A DNA stretch of 39,742 bases from Patulibacter sp. (GCA_015478825.1 JADMKN010000036.1:1-39742), one strand, 5' to 3'. Shown: positions 1 through 9,787, counted from the stretch's first letter. Made by a program: numbers and translations. The notes: generated by a model from the letters alone, not told the origin.

Positions 1-828
1 GTCGACGTCACCCAGGTGATGCCGACCCTGTTCACGCAGCAGTTCCCGGTCACCGCGGTCGGCGAGCTGCCGTTCGAGACGTCCAACTCTCCGGCCCTGT
101 CGGAGACGATGCGCGAGGTCTCCAGCGCCGAAGGTCCGCTGCGTGAGGAGTGGACCGCGCAGGGACTGGTGCCGCTCGGCTGGGCGATCGGATCCTCCAG
201 CGCGCTCACGACGAAGGACCCGATCGCGACCGTCGCTGACCTCAAGGGCAAGCGGATCCGCGGCAACGACCGCCAGAGCCGCGTGCTCAAGGCCGCCGGC
301 GCGAACGTGATCAACATGGAGCTCGCCGAGGTCTACGGGTCGCTCCAGCGCGGGCTGATCAACGGCGTCTACGGGGTGCCGTTCGGGTTCATCGGGCCGC
401 TCAAGTACGCCGAGGTCGCGAAGAACTTCACCGACACCGGGATGGGCGCCGCGAGCGTCAACGCGCTGGCGGTCAGCGAGAAGCTCTGGGGCGAGCTTAG
501 CGACGAGCAGAAGAAGGTCATCGAGGAGGTCAATCTGGAGGTCCCCGCCAAGGTCGGCGAGATGGACGCCAAGTTCGACGCCGAGTCCTGCGAGGTCGTC
601 AAGCAGGAGGACGGCAAGCTCTTCGTCTTCTCCGACGCCGAGATCGCGAAGCTCAAGGCCGCCGGCTACCAGCAGGTGCTCGACGAGTGGAAGAAGAACA
701 TCGCCGACAAGGGCGTCGACGCGGACACGTTCCACACCGACTACCAGGCGAAGCTGCAGGCCGCCGAGGGCAAGTTCCCCGACTACCGCACCGGCGTCGC
801 CTCCTGCGCGGAGACGCTCGCCCGCTAG
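1..828 (+). CDS. TRAP transporter solute-binding protein, DctP family (5' end outside window)
   Basis: The reading frame is open from the first base, so the start lies upstream and 275 C-terminal residues are visible. The text resembles periplasmic DctP-type receptors of tripartite (TRAP) transporters, which capture carboxylates for a QM membrane pair: a block reading DLKGKRIRGNDRQSRVLKAAGANV, then EVYGSLQRGLINGVYG, and a helical C-terminal arm (LSDEQKKVIEEV). DctP family proteins are about 330 residues, so roughly 55 to 60 residues including the signal peptide are missing. The stop codon overlaps the stop of the convergent MFS gene by three bases. No QM subunits are visible, so they must lie upstream. 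The ligand cannot be read from the sequence; the neighbouring acyl-CoA degradation operon makes an organic or aromatic acid plausible (inference). Confidence 0.85.
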   Translation, partial: VDVTQVMPTLFTQQFPVTAVGELPFETSNSPALSETMREVSSAEGPLREEWTAQGLVPLGWAIGSSSALTTKDPIATVADLKGKRIRGNDRQSRVLKAAGANVINMELAEVYGSLQRGLINGVYGVPFGFIGPLKYAEVAKNFTDTGMGAASVNALAVSEKLWGELSDEQKKVIEEVNLEVPAKVGEMDAKFDAESCEVVKQEDGKLFVFSDAEIAKLKAAGYQQVLDEWKKNIADKGVDADTFHTDYQAKLQAAEGKFPDYRTGVASCAETLAR

Positions 829-2192
829 CTCCCGTCGATCCGGTCGACCGGGGCCCGGCCCGCCAACAGGGCGAGCAGGATCCCGGCGGCCGGCACCACG
901 GCCAGGGCGGTCACCGCGCCGCTCAGGCCGAGCGGGGTGGACAGCCCCGCGACCGCCGCCGAGCCCATCGCCCCGCCGATCAGCGCGGTCAACTGGAAGA
1001 TCCCCGTCGCGACGCTGCGGACCTCGGGGGCCACGGCCATCGGCACGTGCGACAGCAGGCCGCCCTGGCTGGCGATGAACCCGGTCAGCACGAACGACAG
1101 GCCGACCGTCGTCATCACCGGCGCGCCGTCCGCGGCCCCGGTGATCAGCATCCCGATCATGCTGGTCGCGGCCAGCCCCGACGCCACGCGGAACGGGTTG
1201 AACCGCAGGACCAGCCGCCCGACGATCCGCGCGCTGATCGCGCCGACCAACGCGGCCGGGAAGAGCACCAGGCCGACCGTGGTCGCGCTCCAGTCGTGGG
1301 CCTGGAGCAGCAACAGCGGCGCCGCGAACAACAGCGCCACGTACACGCTGTAGGTGGTCATCGCGGCGAGCGCGCCGAGCACGTAGCGCCGCGACCCGAC
1401 CACCGCCCGCGGCAGGAACCCGCTCGGCGCCATCCGCACGCGCCGCGCCTGCAGCACGGTCGTGATCCCGACCACCAGCACCAGGCCGGCGATCAGCGCC
1501 GGCGGCAGCGCGATGCTGGGCGTCTCCAGCAGCAACACGAACGCCCCGGCCCAGACCGCCATCAGGCCCGCGCCGTAGACGTCGACCCCCTGGCCACCGG
1601 CCGCGGCCGGTGGAGCGAGCCGGAAGATCCAGCGTGCCGACAGCACCGAGAGCACCGGCAGCGCCACCGCGACCCGCCAACTGACCAGGTCGGTGACCGC
1701 GCCGCCGATCAGCGCGCCGGCGCCCGAGACGATGCCGATCATCGCGGTCACCGTGGCCAGCACCGCGACCCGCGCCGGACCGCTGAACCGCAGGCCGGTG
1801 ATCGCGAAGACCGCGACCGGCGTGCCGCCGGCGCCGAAGCCCTGGACCAGTCGGCCCGCGGTCAGCGTGACCAGCGACGTCGCGGCGGCGGTCATCACCG
1901 TCCCGACCACCAGCAGCACCAGCCCGATCCGCAGCACGGTGGCCACGCCGTGCGTGTCGCCGAGCCGGCCGAGCGCCGCCAGCGAGATCGCGTGGGCGAG
2001 CACGTAGCCCGCCAGCGCCCAGACCGCCTCGGCCTCGGTCAGCCCGAGCCCGGCGGACATCTCCGCCATCGAGATCGAGACCGCCGTGATCCCGAGCGAC
2101 GCGGGAACCAGGAACGCCCCGAGCAGCAGCCCGGCGAGCGCCGGGTGGTCGTGGGGAGCGTCGAAGAACGTGCGCCGCCGGGCGGCGCTCAT
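825..2192 (-). CDS. MFS transporter, DHA2-like drug/solute:proton antiporter
   Basis: A 455-residue polytopic membrane protein of the major facilitator superfamily. It shows the cytoplasmic motif-A-like GRLGDTHG after the second helix, the R-VQGFGAGG stretch of the fourth helix, and about 12 to 14 hydrophobic segments, closest to the 14-helix DHA2 drug/proton antiporters. The ATG start overlaps the stop of the upstream 116-aa gene as ATGA, so the two are translationally coupled. It is the last gene of the minus-strand operon beginning at 6441, which suggests import or export of the operon's substrate or product rather than general drug efflux; that is inference. Confidence 0.85.
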   Translation of the reverse strand: MSAARRRTFFDAPHDHPALAGLLLGAFLVPASLGITAVSISMAEMSAGLGLTEAEAVWALAGYVLAHAISLAALGRLGDTHGVATVLRIGLVLLVVGTVMTAAATSLVTLTAGRLVQGFGAGGTPVAVFAITGLRFSGPARVAVLATVTAMIGIVSGAGALIGGAVTDLVSWRVAVALPVLSVLSARWIFRLAPPAAAGGQGVDVYGAGLMAVWAGAFVLLLETPSIALPPALIAGLVLVVGITTVLQARRVRMAPSGFLPRAVVGSRRYVLGALAAMTTYSVYVALLFAAPLLLLQAHDWSATTVGLVLFPAALVGAISARIVGRLVLRFNPFRVASGLAATSMIGMLITGAADGAPVMTTVGLSFVLTGFIASQGGLLSHVPMAVAPEVRSVATGIFQLTALIGGAMGSAAVAGLSTPLGLSGAVTALAVVPAAGILLALLAGRAPVDRIDGS

Positions 2193-2539
2193 CGGTCGGG
2201 CGCTCCGCCCGCGGCTCCGTCCGGGTCGGGCAGGGGATCGACGGCGTCCGGATTCTGGGCGCCGTCGACGATCGAGGCGACCGCGAAGCGCAGCCCGAGC
2301 TCGTCGGCGGCGTGCTCGACCGGCGACAGCGCTCGCGCCTCGTGGTGCTCCGGCGCGTCGGTCGGCACGTCGACCCGGTAGACGGTCGGCGCGCCGAACG
2401 CGCCGACGCGAACCGTCGAGACCCGCTCGTCGGCGATCAGGCGCGTCGCGATCTCGTGCGGGGTCGCGCCGTCCGCGTCCGCGGCGTCGAAGACCACCGT
2501 GACGGTGGCGACGGCGACCGGCTCGTCCCCGGGGTACAT
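2189..2539 (-). CDS. Unknown 116-aa protein inside the acyl-CoA operon
   Basis: A small soluble protein that I do not recognise. The N-terminal half alternates hydrophobic residues in a beta-alpha-beta style (VAVATVTVVFDAA, then a helix HEIATRLIADERVSTVRVG, then TVYRVDVP). This could be a small ferredoxin-like or ACT-like fold. The C-terminus is a Pro/Asp/Gly-rich tail. It has no signal peptide or membrane segment. It starts 19 nt after the SDR stop and overlaps the MFS start by 4 bp, so it is co-transcribed with both. The codon use matches its neighbours and supports a real gene. Function unknown. Confidence 0.7.
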   Translation of the reverse strand: MYPGDEPVAVATVTVVFDAADADGATPHEIATRLIADERVSTVRVGAFGAPTVYRVDVPTDAPEHHEARALSPVEHAADELGLRFAVASIVDGAQNPDAVDPLPDPDGAAGGAPDR

Positions 2540-2558
2540 CGCTTCGGCCGCTCTCGTC

Positions 2559-3311
2559 CTAGAGCTTCGACGACTCGCCGCCGTCGGCGACCAGCACCGA
2601 CCCGGTGACGAAGTCCGACGCGGTCGACGACAGCAGGCAGACCAGCGGCCCGATCTCGTCCGGGTCGCCCATCCGGCCCGCCGGGATCTTGCGCAGCCGG
2701 CGCTTGAGGATCTCGGCGTCCTCGACGACCGCCGACTGGGCGTCGGTCTCGTAGGCGCCGGGGGCGATCGCGTTGACCTGGATCCCCTTGCCGGCCCACT
2801 CGCCGGCCAGCGCCTTGGTCATCTGCAGCACCGCGCCCTTCGACGACGAGTACGCGACCAGCGTCGGCTTGCCGAGGATCCCCGAGGTCGAGGCGATGTT
2901 GATCACCTTGCCGGAGCCCTGGGCCAGGAAGTGCTCGCCGGCCGCGCGGGCCAGCGTGACCGGAGCGAAGACGTTGACCGCGAAGACCTCGTCCCAGACG
3001 TCGTCTCCGAGATCCGTGAACCGGCCCGCCGGGGCGATCCCCGCGTTGTTGACGACGACGTCGATCCGGCCGAACGCCTCGATCGCCTTCGCGGGCAGGG
3101 CCGCGACCTGCTCGCGGTCCTTCATGTCGCAGGTGACGGCGACGACCGAGCCCTCGGGGCTCTCGGCGACCAGGCTCTCCAGCGCCTCGGTGGTGCGGGC
3201 GACGGCCAGCACCTTGGCGCCCTCGGCGACGAGCGCCGTGACAGACGAGCGGCCCAGCCCGCGGCTGGCGCCGGTGACGATCGCGACGCGACCTTCGAGT
3301 TGCAGATCCAT
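2559..3311 (-). CDS. SDR family NAD(P)-dependent oxidoreductase (3-oxoacyl/3-hydroxyacyl type)
   Basis: A 250-residue classical short-chain dehydrogenase. The cofactor motif TGASRGLG is at residues 12-19, NNAG near residue 90, and the catalytic Ser plus YxxxK are in IASTSGILGKPTLVAYSSSK. The C-terminal TGSVLVADGG is typical of FabG-like enzymes. The open frame continues upstream, but the start chosen is the ATG at 3311 (MDLQLEGRVAIVTG). It gives the normal family length and an ATGA overlap with the acyl-CoA dehydrogenase stop. In this operon it would oxidise a hydroxyacyl or alcohol intermediate between the dehydrogenase and thiolase steps. Substrate not determinable. Confidence 0.9.
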   Translation of the reverse strand: MDLQLEGRVAIVTGASRGLGRSSVTALVAEGAKVLAVARTTEALESLVAESPEGSVVAVTCDMKDREQVAALPAKAIEAFGRIDVVVNNAGIAPAGRFTDLGDDVWDEVFAVNVFAPVTLARAAGEHFLAQGSGKVINIASTSGILGKPTLVAYSSSKGAVLQMTKALAGEWAGKGIQVNAIAPGAYETDAQSAVVEDAEILKRRLRKIPAGRMGDPDEIGPLVCLLSSTASDFVTGSVLVADGGESSKL

Positions 3312-4462
3312 CACTTGGCCTCCGTGGTCTTCAGGGTGTCGGCGACGAGCTCGCGCGAGATGCCCAGCCGGAGCACCTGCGAGCCGCCCTCGTAGATCCG
3401 CATCGGCCGCGCCTGGCGGGTCAGCAGCTCGATCTTCGAGTCCTTGATCAAGCCCCAGCGGCCCATGATCTGGACCGCGCGGTCGACGATCTTGCCGGCG
3501 CTCTCGCTGGCGAACAGCTTGGCCGCGGACGAGTGGTGCAACGCGGCGGCGGGATCCTGGCGGGCGCGGGACGCGGCGGCGTAGGTCAGCAGCCGCGCGG
3601 CTTCCAGCTCGGTCCACGAGTCGGCGAGCATCTCGGCGATCGCGCCCTGGCGGGCCAGCGGCTTGCCGAACTGGATCCGGGTGCCGGCGTGGCGGGCGGC
3701 TTCGCGCAGCGCGGCCTCGGCCAGCCCCAGCGACGCCCCGGCGACCGACACGCGGAAGATCGCCAGCGTGGCGAGCGCCAGGTCGAAGCCCTTGCCGCGG
3801 ACCCCGACGATGTCGTCGGCCGAGATCCGGACGTTCTCGAACTTCAGGTCGGCGAGCACGTGCGGCGCCGCGATCTCGGGCGTCGGCAGGAAGCTCAGGC
3901 CCTCGGCGTCGCCGCGGACGAAGACCATCGTGTGGCCGTCGCCGTCGCGGGCGAGGCAGTTGTAGAACGCGGCCGCGCCGCCGTTGGAGATGAACGCCTT
4001 CTCGCCGTTGAGGACGAAGCCGTCACCATCGGGGACGATCTCGGTGGTGATGTTCTTCAGGTCCGACCCGGCGATCGGCTCGGTCAGCCCGATCGCGGCG
4101 AGCGCCTCGCCGGTGGCGACCTTCGGCAGCCACTCCTGCTGGTACTCGGGCTTGCCGCCGCGGGTCAGCGAGTAGCTGCCGATCCCCTGCAGCGCGAACA
4201 GCGAGTCGGCGTGCGAGGAGGTCGCCATCAGGATCTCGCGGACCAGCGCGATCGCCAGCGGGTCGAGCTGCTCGTCGCGGCCGCCGTACTGCTTCGGCAC
4301 CAGCAGCTCGAACAGCTTCGAGTCGCGCATGATCCTCAGCACGTCCTCGTGGACGACGCTCATCGCGTCGGCCTCGAGCGCGAACGGCTCGACCTGGGCC
4401 GCGACGGCGCGGGCCTCGGCCTGCAGCTCGCGGTAGTGGGGGGAGAGTTCGAAGTCCGTCAT
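3311..4462 (-). CDS. Acyl-CoA dehydrogenase
   Basis: A 383-residue FAD-dependent acyl-CoA dehydrogenase, the usual family length. It introduces the alpha,beta double bond into an acyl-CoA. Visible landmarks are the middle-domain signature GLTEPIAGSDLKNITT, the FAD/substrate block FISNGGAAAFYN, the C-terminal helical domain with RIQFGKPLARQGAIAEMLAD, and the catalytic-loop region MRIYEGGSQVLRLGISREL, whose Glu in YEG is the usual base. The start lies 3 nt after the thiolase stop and the stop overlaps the SDR start. A short-branched or aromatic side-chain acyl substrate is possible but not proven. Confidence 0.93.
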   Translation of the reverse strand: MTDFELSPHYRELQAEARAVAAQVEPFALEADAMSVVHEDVLRIMRDSKLFELLVPKQYGGRDEQLDPLAIALVREILMATSSHADSLFALQGIGSYSLTRGGKPEYQQEWLPKVATGEALAAIGLTEPIAGSDLKNITTEIVPDGDGFVLNGEKAFISNGGAAAFYNCLARDGDGHTMVFVRGDAEGLSFLPTPEIAAPHVLADLKFENVRISADDIVGVRGKGFDLALATLAIFRVSVAGASLGLAEAALREAARHAGTRIQFGKPLARQGAIAEMLADSWTELEAARLLTYAAASRARQDPAAALHHSSAAKLFASESAGKIVDRAVQIMGRWGLIKDSKIELLTRQARPMRIYEGGSQVLRLGISRELVADTLKTTEAK

Positions 4463-4465
4463 CGC

Positions 4466-5637
<1,172 letters not shown>

Positions 5638-5641
<4 letters not shown>

Positions 5642-6441
5642 GCGTTCTCCTTGGGGTCGAGACCGAGCAGGCGGGCGAAGTTGCCGCCGAGGATCGCGTC
5701 GGTATCGGTGTCGGACAGGCCGAGCGCGCGGATCGCCGCGATCTCGGCCTCGGGGTCGGCCATCGGCCAGTCGGTGGCGAAGACGACGCGCTCGGCGCCG
5801 TGGCGCTCGATCGCGGCGCGGACCTGCTTCGGGTCGAGCGTCGCGACGCTCGGCACCCACGAGGTGTCGATGTAGACGTCGAGGCCGTGGACCTCGGCCA
5901 TCGCCTCGTCCCAGGCGTTGAAGCCGCCGAAGTGCGCGGCGATGATGTCGAGCTTCGGGAACGCCGTGTTGATCTCGCGGATCATCTTCGGCGTGGCGAG
6001 CGCGCCCTTCGGGTCGCCGGGAAACTCCGGACCGACGTGGAACAGCGCGGGGAACTCGCCCTCGAGCGCGGCGAGCACGTCCCACAGCTTGGGGTCGTCC
6101 AGCGCGTAGCCCTGGAACAGCGGATGGAGCTTGACGCCCTTCAACCCGTTCTCGCGCAGGCTGTCGACGTTCTCCTCGGGCGTGCGCCCGGGGTGGACGC
6201 TGCCGAAGCCGATGAACCACTCGGGGTCGAGCCCGCCGACGAAGCGGTTGGCGGACTCCAGGCGCTCGGGCACGTCGGCGACGGCCAGGCAGACGCCCTT
6301 GTCGATGCCGGCGCGGCGGAACGTCTCGATCGCGGACGCGGTGGTGCCGTCGCCGAACCGCTTGAGACCCTCGCTCGGGGACCCCAGGGCGATCTTGGCG
6401 ATCTTGTCCGGCCAGACGTGCACGTGCCCGTCGATGATCAT
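5638..6441 (-). CDS. Amidohydrolase-family metal-dependent hydrolase/decarboxylase (COG2159-like)
   Basis: A 267-residue TIM-barrel amidohydrolase. The N-terminal metal ligands HxH are at residues 6 and 8 (MIIDGHVHVWPDK). A strand-5 His is in LFHVGPEFPGDPKG, another in IIAAHFGGFNAW, and the strand-8 Asp in VVFATDWPMADPE. This pattern fits the ACMSD/2-pyrone-4,6-dicarboxylate lactonase-like branch, which hydrolyses or decarboxylates aromatic-derived acids. The ATG at 6441 is preferred over an upstream in-frame ATG because it starts directly at the conserved strand. It is the first gene of the operon, about 66 nt downstream of the inferred transcription start. Substrate unknown. Confidence 0.85.
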
Positions 6442-6506
6442 CGTGGTTGTTCTCCCCGCTCGCTTGCGCTTCGTGGCGGGCGTCGAGCCCACCGCCGTCG
6501 GTCGAG

Positions 6507-6519
6507 TATAAGGATTATA
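6507..6519. promoter_or_regulatory. Divergent promoter and A/T palindrome between operon and FadR-type regulator
   Basis: The sequence TATAA-GGA-TTATA is a perfect 5-bp inverted repeat in otherwise very GC-rich DNA. Read on the minus strand it contains a consensus -10 box TATAAT (6519-6514), which puts the start of the amidohydrolase operon near 6507. Read on the plus strand TATAAG can serve as a -10 for the regulator at 6591. A symmetric element over both promoters is a natural operator for the GntR-type regulator encoded next door. The -35 elements are weak. Confidence 0.55.
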
Positions 6520-6590
6520 TCGGGAAGATTCCAGGGGCTCAGGCTCTTCCGGTTCCCGTAACGGCCGCTACGGATGCGAGACTTCGCCGG

Positions 6591-7367
6591 ATGTCGGGGA
6601 GCACACAGAATCGCCCGCGGTCCCGAGGACGGGACGGACTACGCCCACAGAAGACGGCGGCGCTGCTCGCCCAGCGGATCGTCGGGGAGATCACCGACGG
6701 CGGACTGCAGCAGGGCGCGCCGCTGCCGCCCGAGAAGACGATGCTCGAGGAGTACGGGGTTGCGCGGGGCACGTTGCGTGAGGCGCTGCGGTTCCTGGAG
6801 ATCCAGGGCGTGATCACGATCAAGACCGGTCCCGGCGGCGGGCCGGTCGTCAACCGCCCGGGCTCGCGCCACCTGGCGAGCATCATCGCGATGATGCTCC
6901 AGCTCGACCAGGCCTCGTTCCGGACGGTGCTCGAGGCGCGCGTGGTGCTGGAGCCCGAGCTGGCCCGCCGGGCCGCGGCGCGGGTCACCGACGAGCAGGC
7001 CGAGCTGCTGCACCAGTCGGTCGTGCGGATGCGCGAGACGCTCGACGACGAGCACGCGTTCGTCGAGGAGAACGCGGTCTTCCACGAGACGATCGCCGAG
7101 ATCGCCGGCAACCCGGTCTTCACGATGGTGCTCGCGTCGCTGACCTGGATCTGCGACGGCACGCCGCTCGGGGTCCAGTACCCGATGGCCTCGCGCGAGG
7201 CGGTCGTCGCCGAGCACCACCGGATCCACCGCGCGATCGCCAGCGGCGACGTCGAGCGGGCGGGGGCGGCGATGGCGGTCCACATGGGTGACTTCGCGGC
7301 GTACCTCGAGGCGCGGTTCCCGCAGGTGCTCGACGCCCCGCTGCGCTGGGACCAGGTCGACCCCTAG
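6591..7367 (+). CDS. FadR/GntR-family transcriptional regulator with FCD domain
   Basis: A 258-residue regulator. The N-terminal winged helix (residues about 20-90) contains ALLAQRIVGEITDGGLQQG, the recognition region EYGVARGTLREALRFLEIQG and the wing ITIKTGPGGGPVV. The C-terminal helical FCD ligand-binding domain begins with VLEARVVLEPELARRAAARV and carries the acidic/His residues of the family (ENAVFHETIAEIAGNPV, EHHRIHRAIASGD). FCD regulators usually sense organic acids or acyl-CoAs and repress an adjacent catabolic operon. The ATG at 6591 begins a normal-length protein; an upstream in-frame ATG would prepend a non-homologous stretch over the promoter. Divergence from the acyl-CoA operon strongly suggests that it controls it. 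Confidence 0.9.
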   Translation: MSGSTQNRPRSRGRDGLRPQKTAALLAQRIVGEITDGGLQQGAPLPPEKTMLEEYGVARGTLREALRFLEIQGVITIKTGPGGGPVVNRPGSRHLASIIAMMLQLDQASFRTVLEARVVLEPELARRAAARVTDEQAELLHQSVVRMRETLDDEHAFVEENAVFHETIAEIAGNPVFTMVLASLTWICDGTPLGVQYPMASREAVVAEHHRIHRAIASGDVERAGAAMAVHMGDFAAYLEARFPQVLDAPLRWDQVDP

Positions 7368-7530
7368 AACCACGTAACGGGTCTCGGACCGCACGGCTTA
7401 CCGGGGCATGTTGCGTATCAGCGGGCGTCTGAGCGTCTCGCAGCAATGTGTTCAGCCCGATCGGCATGGAACACTGGCGAAGACGCTGTGGCGGTTTCCG
7501 TCCGGCAGGGTCTTATGCGTGGGAGATGTT

Positions 7531-8721
7531 TTGCCGTTCGACACCAGCCTCATCACCGGCCGCGAGGATGATCGCGTCGATCACAAGGTCGACGCGTCTT
7601 CGACCCTGAAGATCGTTCACGACATCGGCGCGTTCGCCAACACCCACGGAGGATGGGTGATCGTCGGAGTCGAGGACGACGGAACTGTCGTCGGGATCAA
7701 GGACTTCCAGACCGCGGAAGCCGCTATCACCCAGGCATCGATGGCACGTACCGATCCGCCGATGACCCCGCGGATCTTCTCGAAGATGTACGAAGGCAAG
7801 AGGTGTTGATCGTTGAGGTGTCGCCGTGGGAGGGCGTAGAGCCTCTCGAGATCAAGCCGGCCAAAGGTAAGGATGAATGGGTGGTCTATGAGCGGCTGGG
7901 GTCCGTCTCGTGCCCCGTCAAGGACGCAGCACGGGTCGAGCGTATGCGGCAGGAGCGGCGGGCAACAGCACGCTCGACCAGTTGACCGCGGACGTCGGCC
8001 TGGACGCGTTGGAGATGGACTTGGCCAAGGTCAAGTTCGAGTCGGCTGGACTTGACCTCGACGATGCGCTCCTTCAAAGCGCGGGGATCGTCCGGCTCCA
8101 GAACGGGACGTTGCGACCCACCAACACCGGGGTTCTGCTCTTCGGGAAGGACCCCCAGGCATTGTTCCCGGATGCCTACATGCGCTGTGGTCGGTATCGC
8201 ACGAACAGCAAGGACACCCGGATCGCGTCAAGAGATCTTGAGAAGGGGCCTCTGATTCGGATCCTCGATGATACGTCGAACAGACCGGTAGCGCTTGGGA
8301 TAAAGCTCTCGCCGTTCAGGCCGAGTTCGGATACCCACTGCCGAGCTGGAAGGAGCTCGGCAGTCAGGTTCGCGTCACCATTCCCATACACCCGGCTGCT
8401 CTGGGCGAGGCTGCGAACACCACCTTCCGAGGAGCGAGCGACGATGCGGCGCCGGTCGAGAGCGTCGAGTCGACCGACGAGAACCACGTCATGGTGGTCC
8501 CGACGCGGACCCGCGCTCGCGAGTCGTCCCAGGCACGTCTCCAGCAGATCCTCAACTTCGTCGGCGACGACGAGCGTAGCCCTGCCCAGATTCGGGACGC
8601 GTTGTTGCTCTCGCCCCGCACCGTGCGGCGGTACATCGGGCAACTTGAACGGGAGGGGCTACTCGTACCGAACGACGAGGCTCCACAAAGCCCTGCCCGG
8701 CGCTACCGCCGCGCGCAGTAG
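7531..8721 (+). pseudogene. Broken AlbA_2 (Schlafen-type) domain transcriptional regulator
   Basis: Remains of a COG2865-like protein split over three frames. Frame 1 (7531 to about 7806) has the AlbA_2 domain: REDDRVDHKV, AFANTHGGWVIVGVEDDG, VVGIKDF. Frame 3 (about 7800-7960) continues it: VLIVEVSPWEGVEPLEIK, YERLGS. Frame 2 (about 7960-8270) carries LDDALLQSAGIVRLQNG, PTNTGVLLFGKDPQALFPDA. Frame 1 resumes near 8290 with EFGYPLPSWKELGSQVRVTI and ends in a winged-helix tail (PAQIRDALLLSPRTVRRYIGQLEREGLL). The GHKL ATPase-like region normally found between 'GPLIRIL' and 'GYPLPSW' is missing. So there are at least two frameshifts plus an internal deletion with a frame change. TTG at 7531 is preceded by GGGAG; GTG at 7519 is an alternative. 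Base composition is less GC-rich than the neighbours, suggesting acquired DNA. Confidence 0.8.
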
Positions 8722-8740
8722 CGGCGCGCAGTATTCACTA

Positions 8741-8798
8741 CTAGGCCGTTGCTAGGCCATAGCGTCTGTGGCCTAGCTTATGGCCTAGTAGCTAGGCC
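8741..8798. repeat. Cluster of five CTAGGCC/GGCCTAG units with nested palindromes
   Basis: Units lie at 8741-8747, 8752-8758, 8770-8776 (inverted), 8782-8788 (inverted) and 8792-8798. ATGGCCTAG (8780-8788) and CTAGGCCAT (8792-8800) form a perfect 9-bp inverted repeat around a 3-nt centre. CTAGGCCATA (8752-8761) and TATGGCCTAG (8779-8788) form a second, 10-bp pair. CTAG is normally rare in bacterial DNA. The cluster follows the broken regulator directly and may be its operator array, or the end of a mobile segment. Confidence 0.75.
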
Positions 8799-8921
8799 AT
8801 TTGTCCGCTATGGCCGTGTTGCCCAAGCCGCAAGCTCGCGGTGGAGTGGCGCTACTAGGTCACAGGGTCGCTCGCGAAGCGAAGTCACCGAGGAGATTCT
8901 GATGACGTGACCGCCACGCCG

Positions 8922-9695
8922 CTACCGGTGCGTCCAGGTCGGGTCGCGCTTGTCGACGAAGGCCGACAGGCCTTCGCGGGCGTCGTCCGAGGCGAAGGCC
9001 ATCGCGAACGCCCGGCGCTCGCCGTCGATCCCGGCCCGCAGCGGGGTCTCGAACGCGGCGTTGATCGTCTCCTTGGCCAGCCGCTGCGCGACGGCGGGAC
9101 GGCCGGCGATCTTCTGCGCCAGCTCCAGCGCGGTTGCACGCCACTCGTCCGCGCCGACCACGCGCGAGACGAGGCCCATCGCGGCGGCTTCCTGCGCGTC
9201 GAGCAGCCGCCCGGTGAGGACCATGTCCATCGCCACCGCCTTGCCGATCGCGCGCGGCAGCATTTGGGTGCCACCGGCGCCGGGGATCAGGCCGAGCTGC
9301 GTCTCGGGCAGGCCGAACCGCGCCGTCTCGGAGGCCACGATCACGTCGGAGATCATCGCCAGCTCCGCGCCGCCGCCGAGGCAGAAGCCCGAGACCGCGG
9401 CGACCGTGGGGGTGCGGATCCGGCGGACCGCCTCCCACAGCAGCGCGCGGTCGCCGTCGTAGATCTCGGTCGCGGTCCGCTCCCGCAGCGCCCGGACGTC
9501 GGCGCCGGAGGCGAAGACCTTGTCGGCGCCGGCCACCACGATCGCCCGGATCGCCTGGTCGCGATCGGCCGTTTCGAGCTGCTGGACGAGCTCGGAGAGC
9601 ACCGGGTCGCTGAGCGCGTTGCGCTGGCTGAGGTTGTCGATCGTCAGGACGACGACGGCGTCGTGCTGCTCACGGCGGACGGCGGTGGTGGTCAC
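8922..9695 (-). CDS. Enoyl-CoA hydratase/isomerase family protein (first copy)
   Basis: A 257-residue crotonase-fold protein. The substrate/oxyanion block is GADKVFASGADVRALRERT. The second conserved block FCLGGGAELAMISDVIVASETARFGLPETQLGLIPGAGGTQMLPR contains the second Gly of the oxyanion hole and the Glu region of true hydratases. The GTG start at 9695 is chosen because an AGGAG (9705-9701) precedes it by 5 nt and it gives the family length. An ATG further upstream would read through the promoter. It stands alone on the minus strand. It could supply the hydratase step that the 825-6441 operon lacks (inference). Confidence 0.92.
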   Translation of the reverse strand: MTTTAVRREQHDAVVVLTIDNLSQRNALSDPVLSELVQQLETADRDQAIRAIVVAGADKVFASGADVRALRERTATEIYDGDRALLWEAVRRIRTPTVAAVSGFCLGGGAELAMISDVIVASETARFGLPETQLGLIPGAGGTQMLPRAIGKAVAMDMVLTGRLLDAQEAAAMGLVSRVVGADEWRATALELAQKIAGRPAVAQRLAKETINAAFETPLRAGIDGERRAFAMAFASDDAREGLSAFVDKRDPTWTHR

Positions 9696-9726
9696 GGGCT
9701 CTCCTGGACAGACGGCGGAGTTCAGG

Positions 9727-9732
9727 ATAATA
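9727..9732 (-). promoter_or_regulatory. -10 box TATTAT of the enoyl-CoA hydratase gene
   Basis: On the minus strand TATTAT stands in a short A/T-rich patch about 31 nt before the GTG start. The expected transcript has a leader of about 25 nt that includes AGGAG. No clear -35 was found. Confidence 0.45.
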
Positions 9733-9774
9733 GTAGTCACCAGACGTGAGTTCCCCCGCGGATCGTCTGCGTCG

Positions 9775-9780
9775 TAGAGT
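9775..9780 (+). promoter_or_regulatory. -10 box TAGAGT, leaderless start of the solute-binding protein
   Basis: TAGAGT ends exactly 7 nt before the ATG at 9788. Transcription would start at or next to the initiation codon, and no Shine-Dalgarno is visible. This supports the ATG at 9788 over the upstream GTG at 9746. Confidence 0.45.
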
Positions 9781-9787
9781 CCCGGCG

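Noticed and set aside
687-2381. A 564-codon open frame on the plus strand under the MFS gene
   Set aside because: It is Arg/Pro/Gly/His-rich low-information sequence produced by the GC-rich complement of real genes; the minus strand gives clear protein families.
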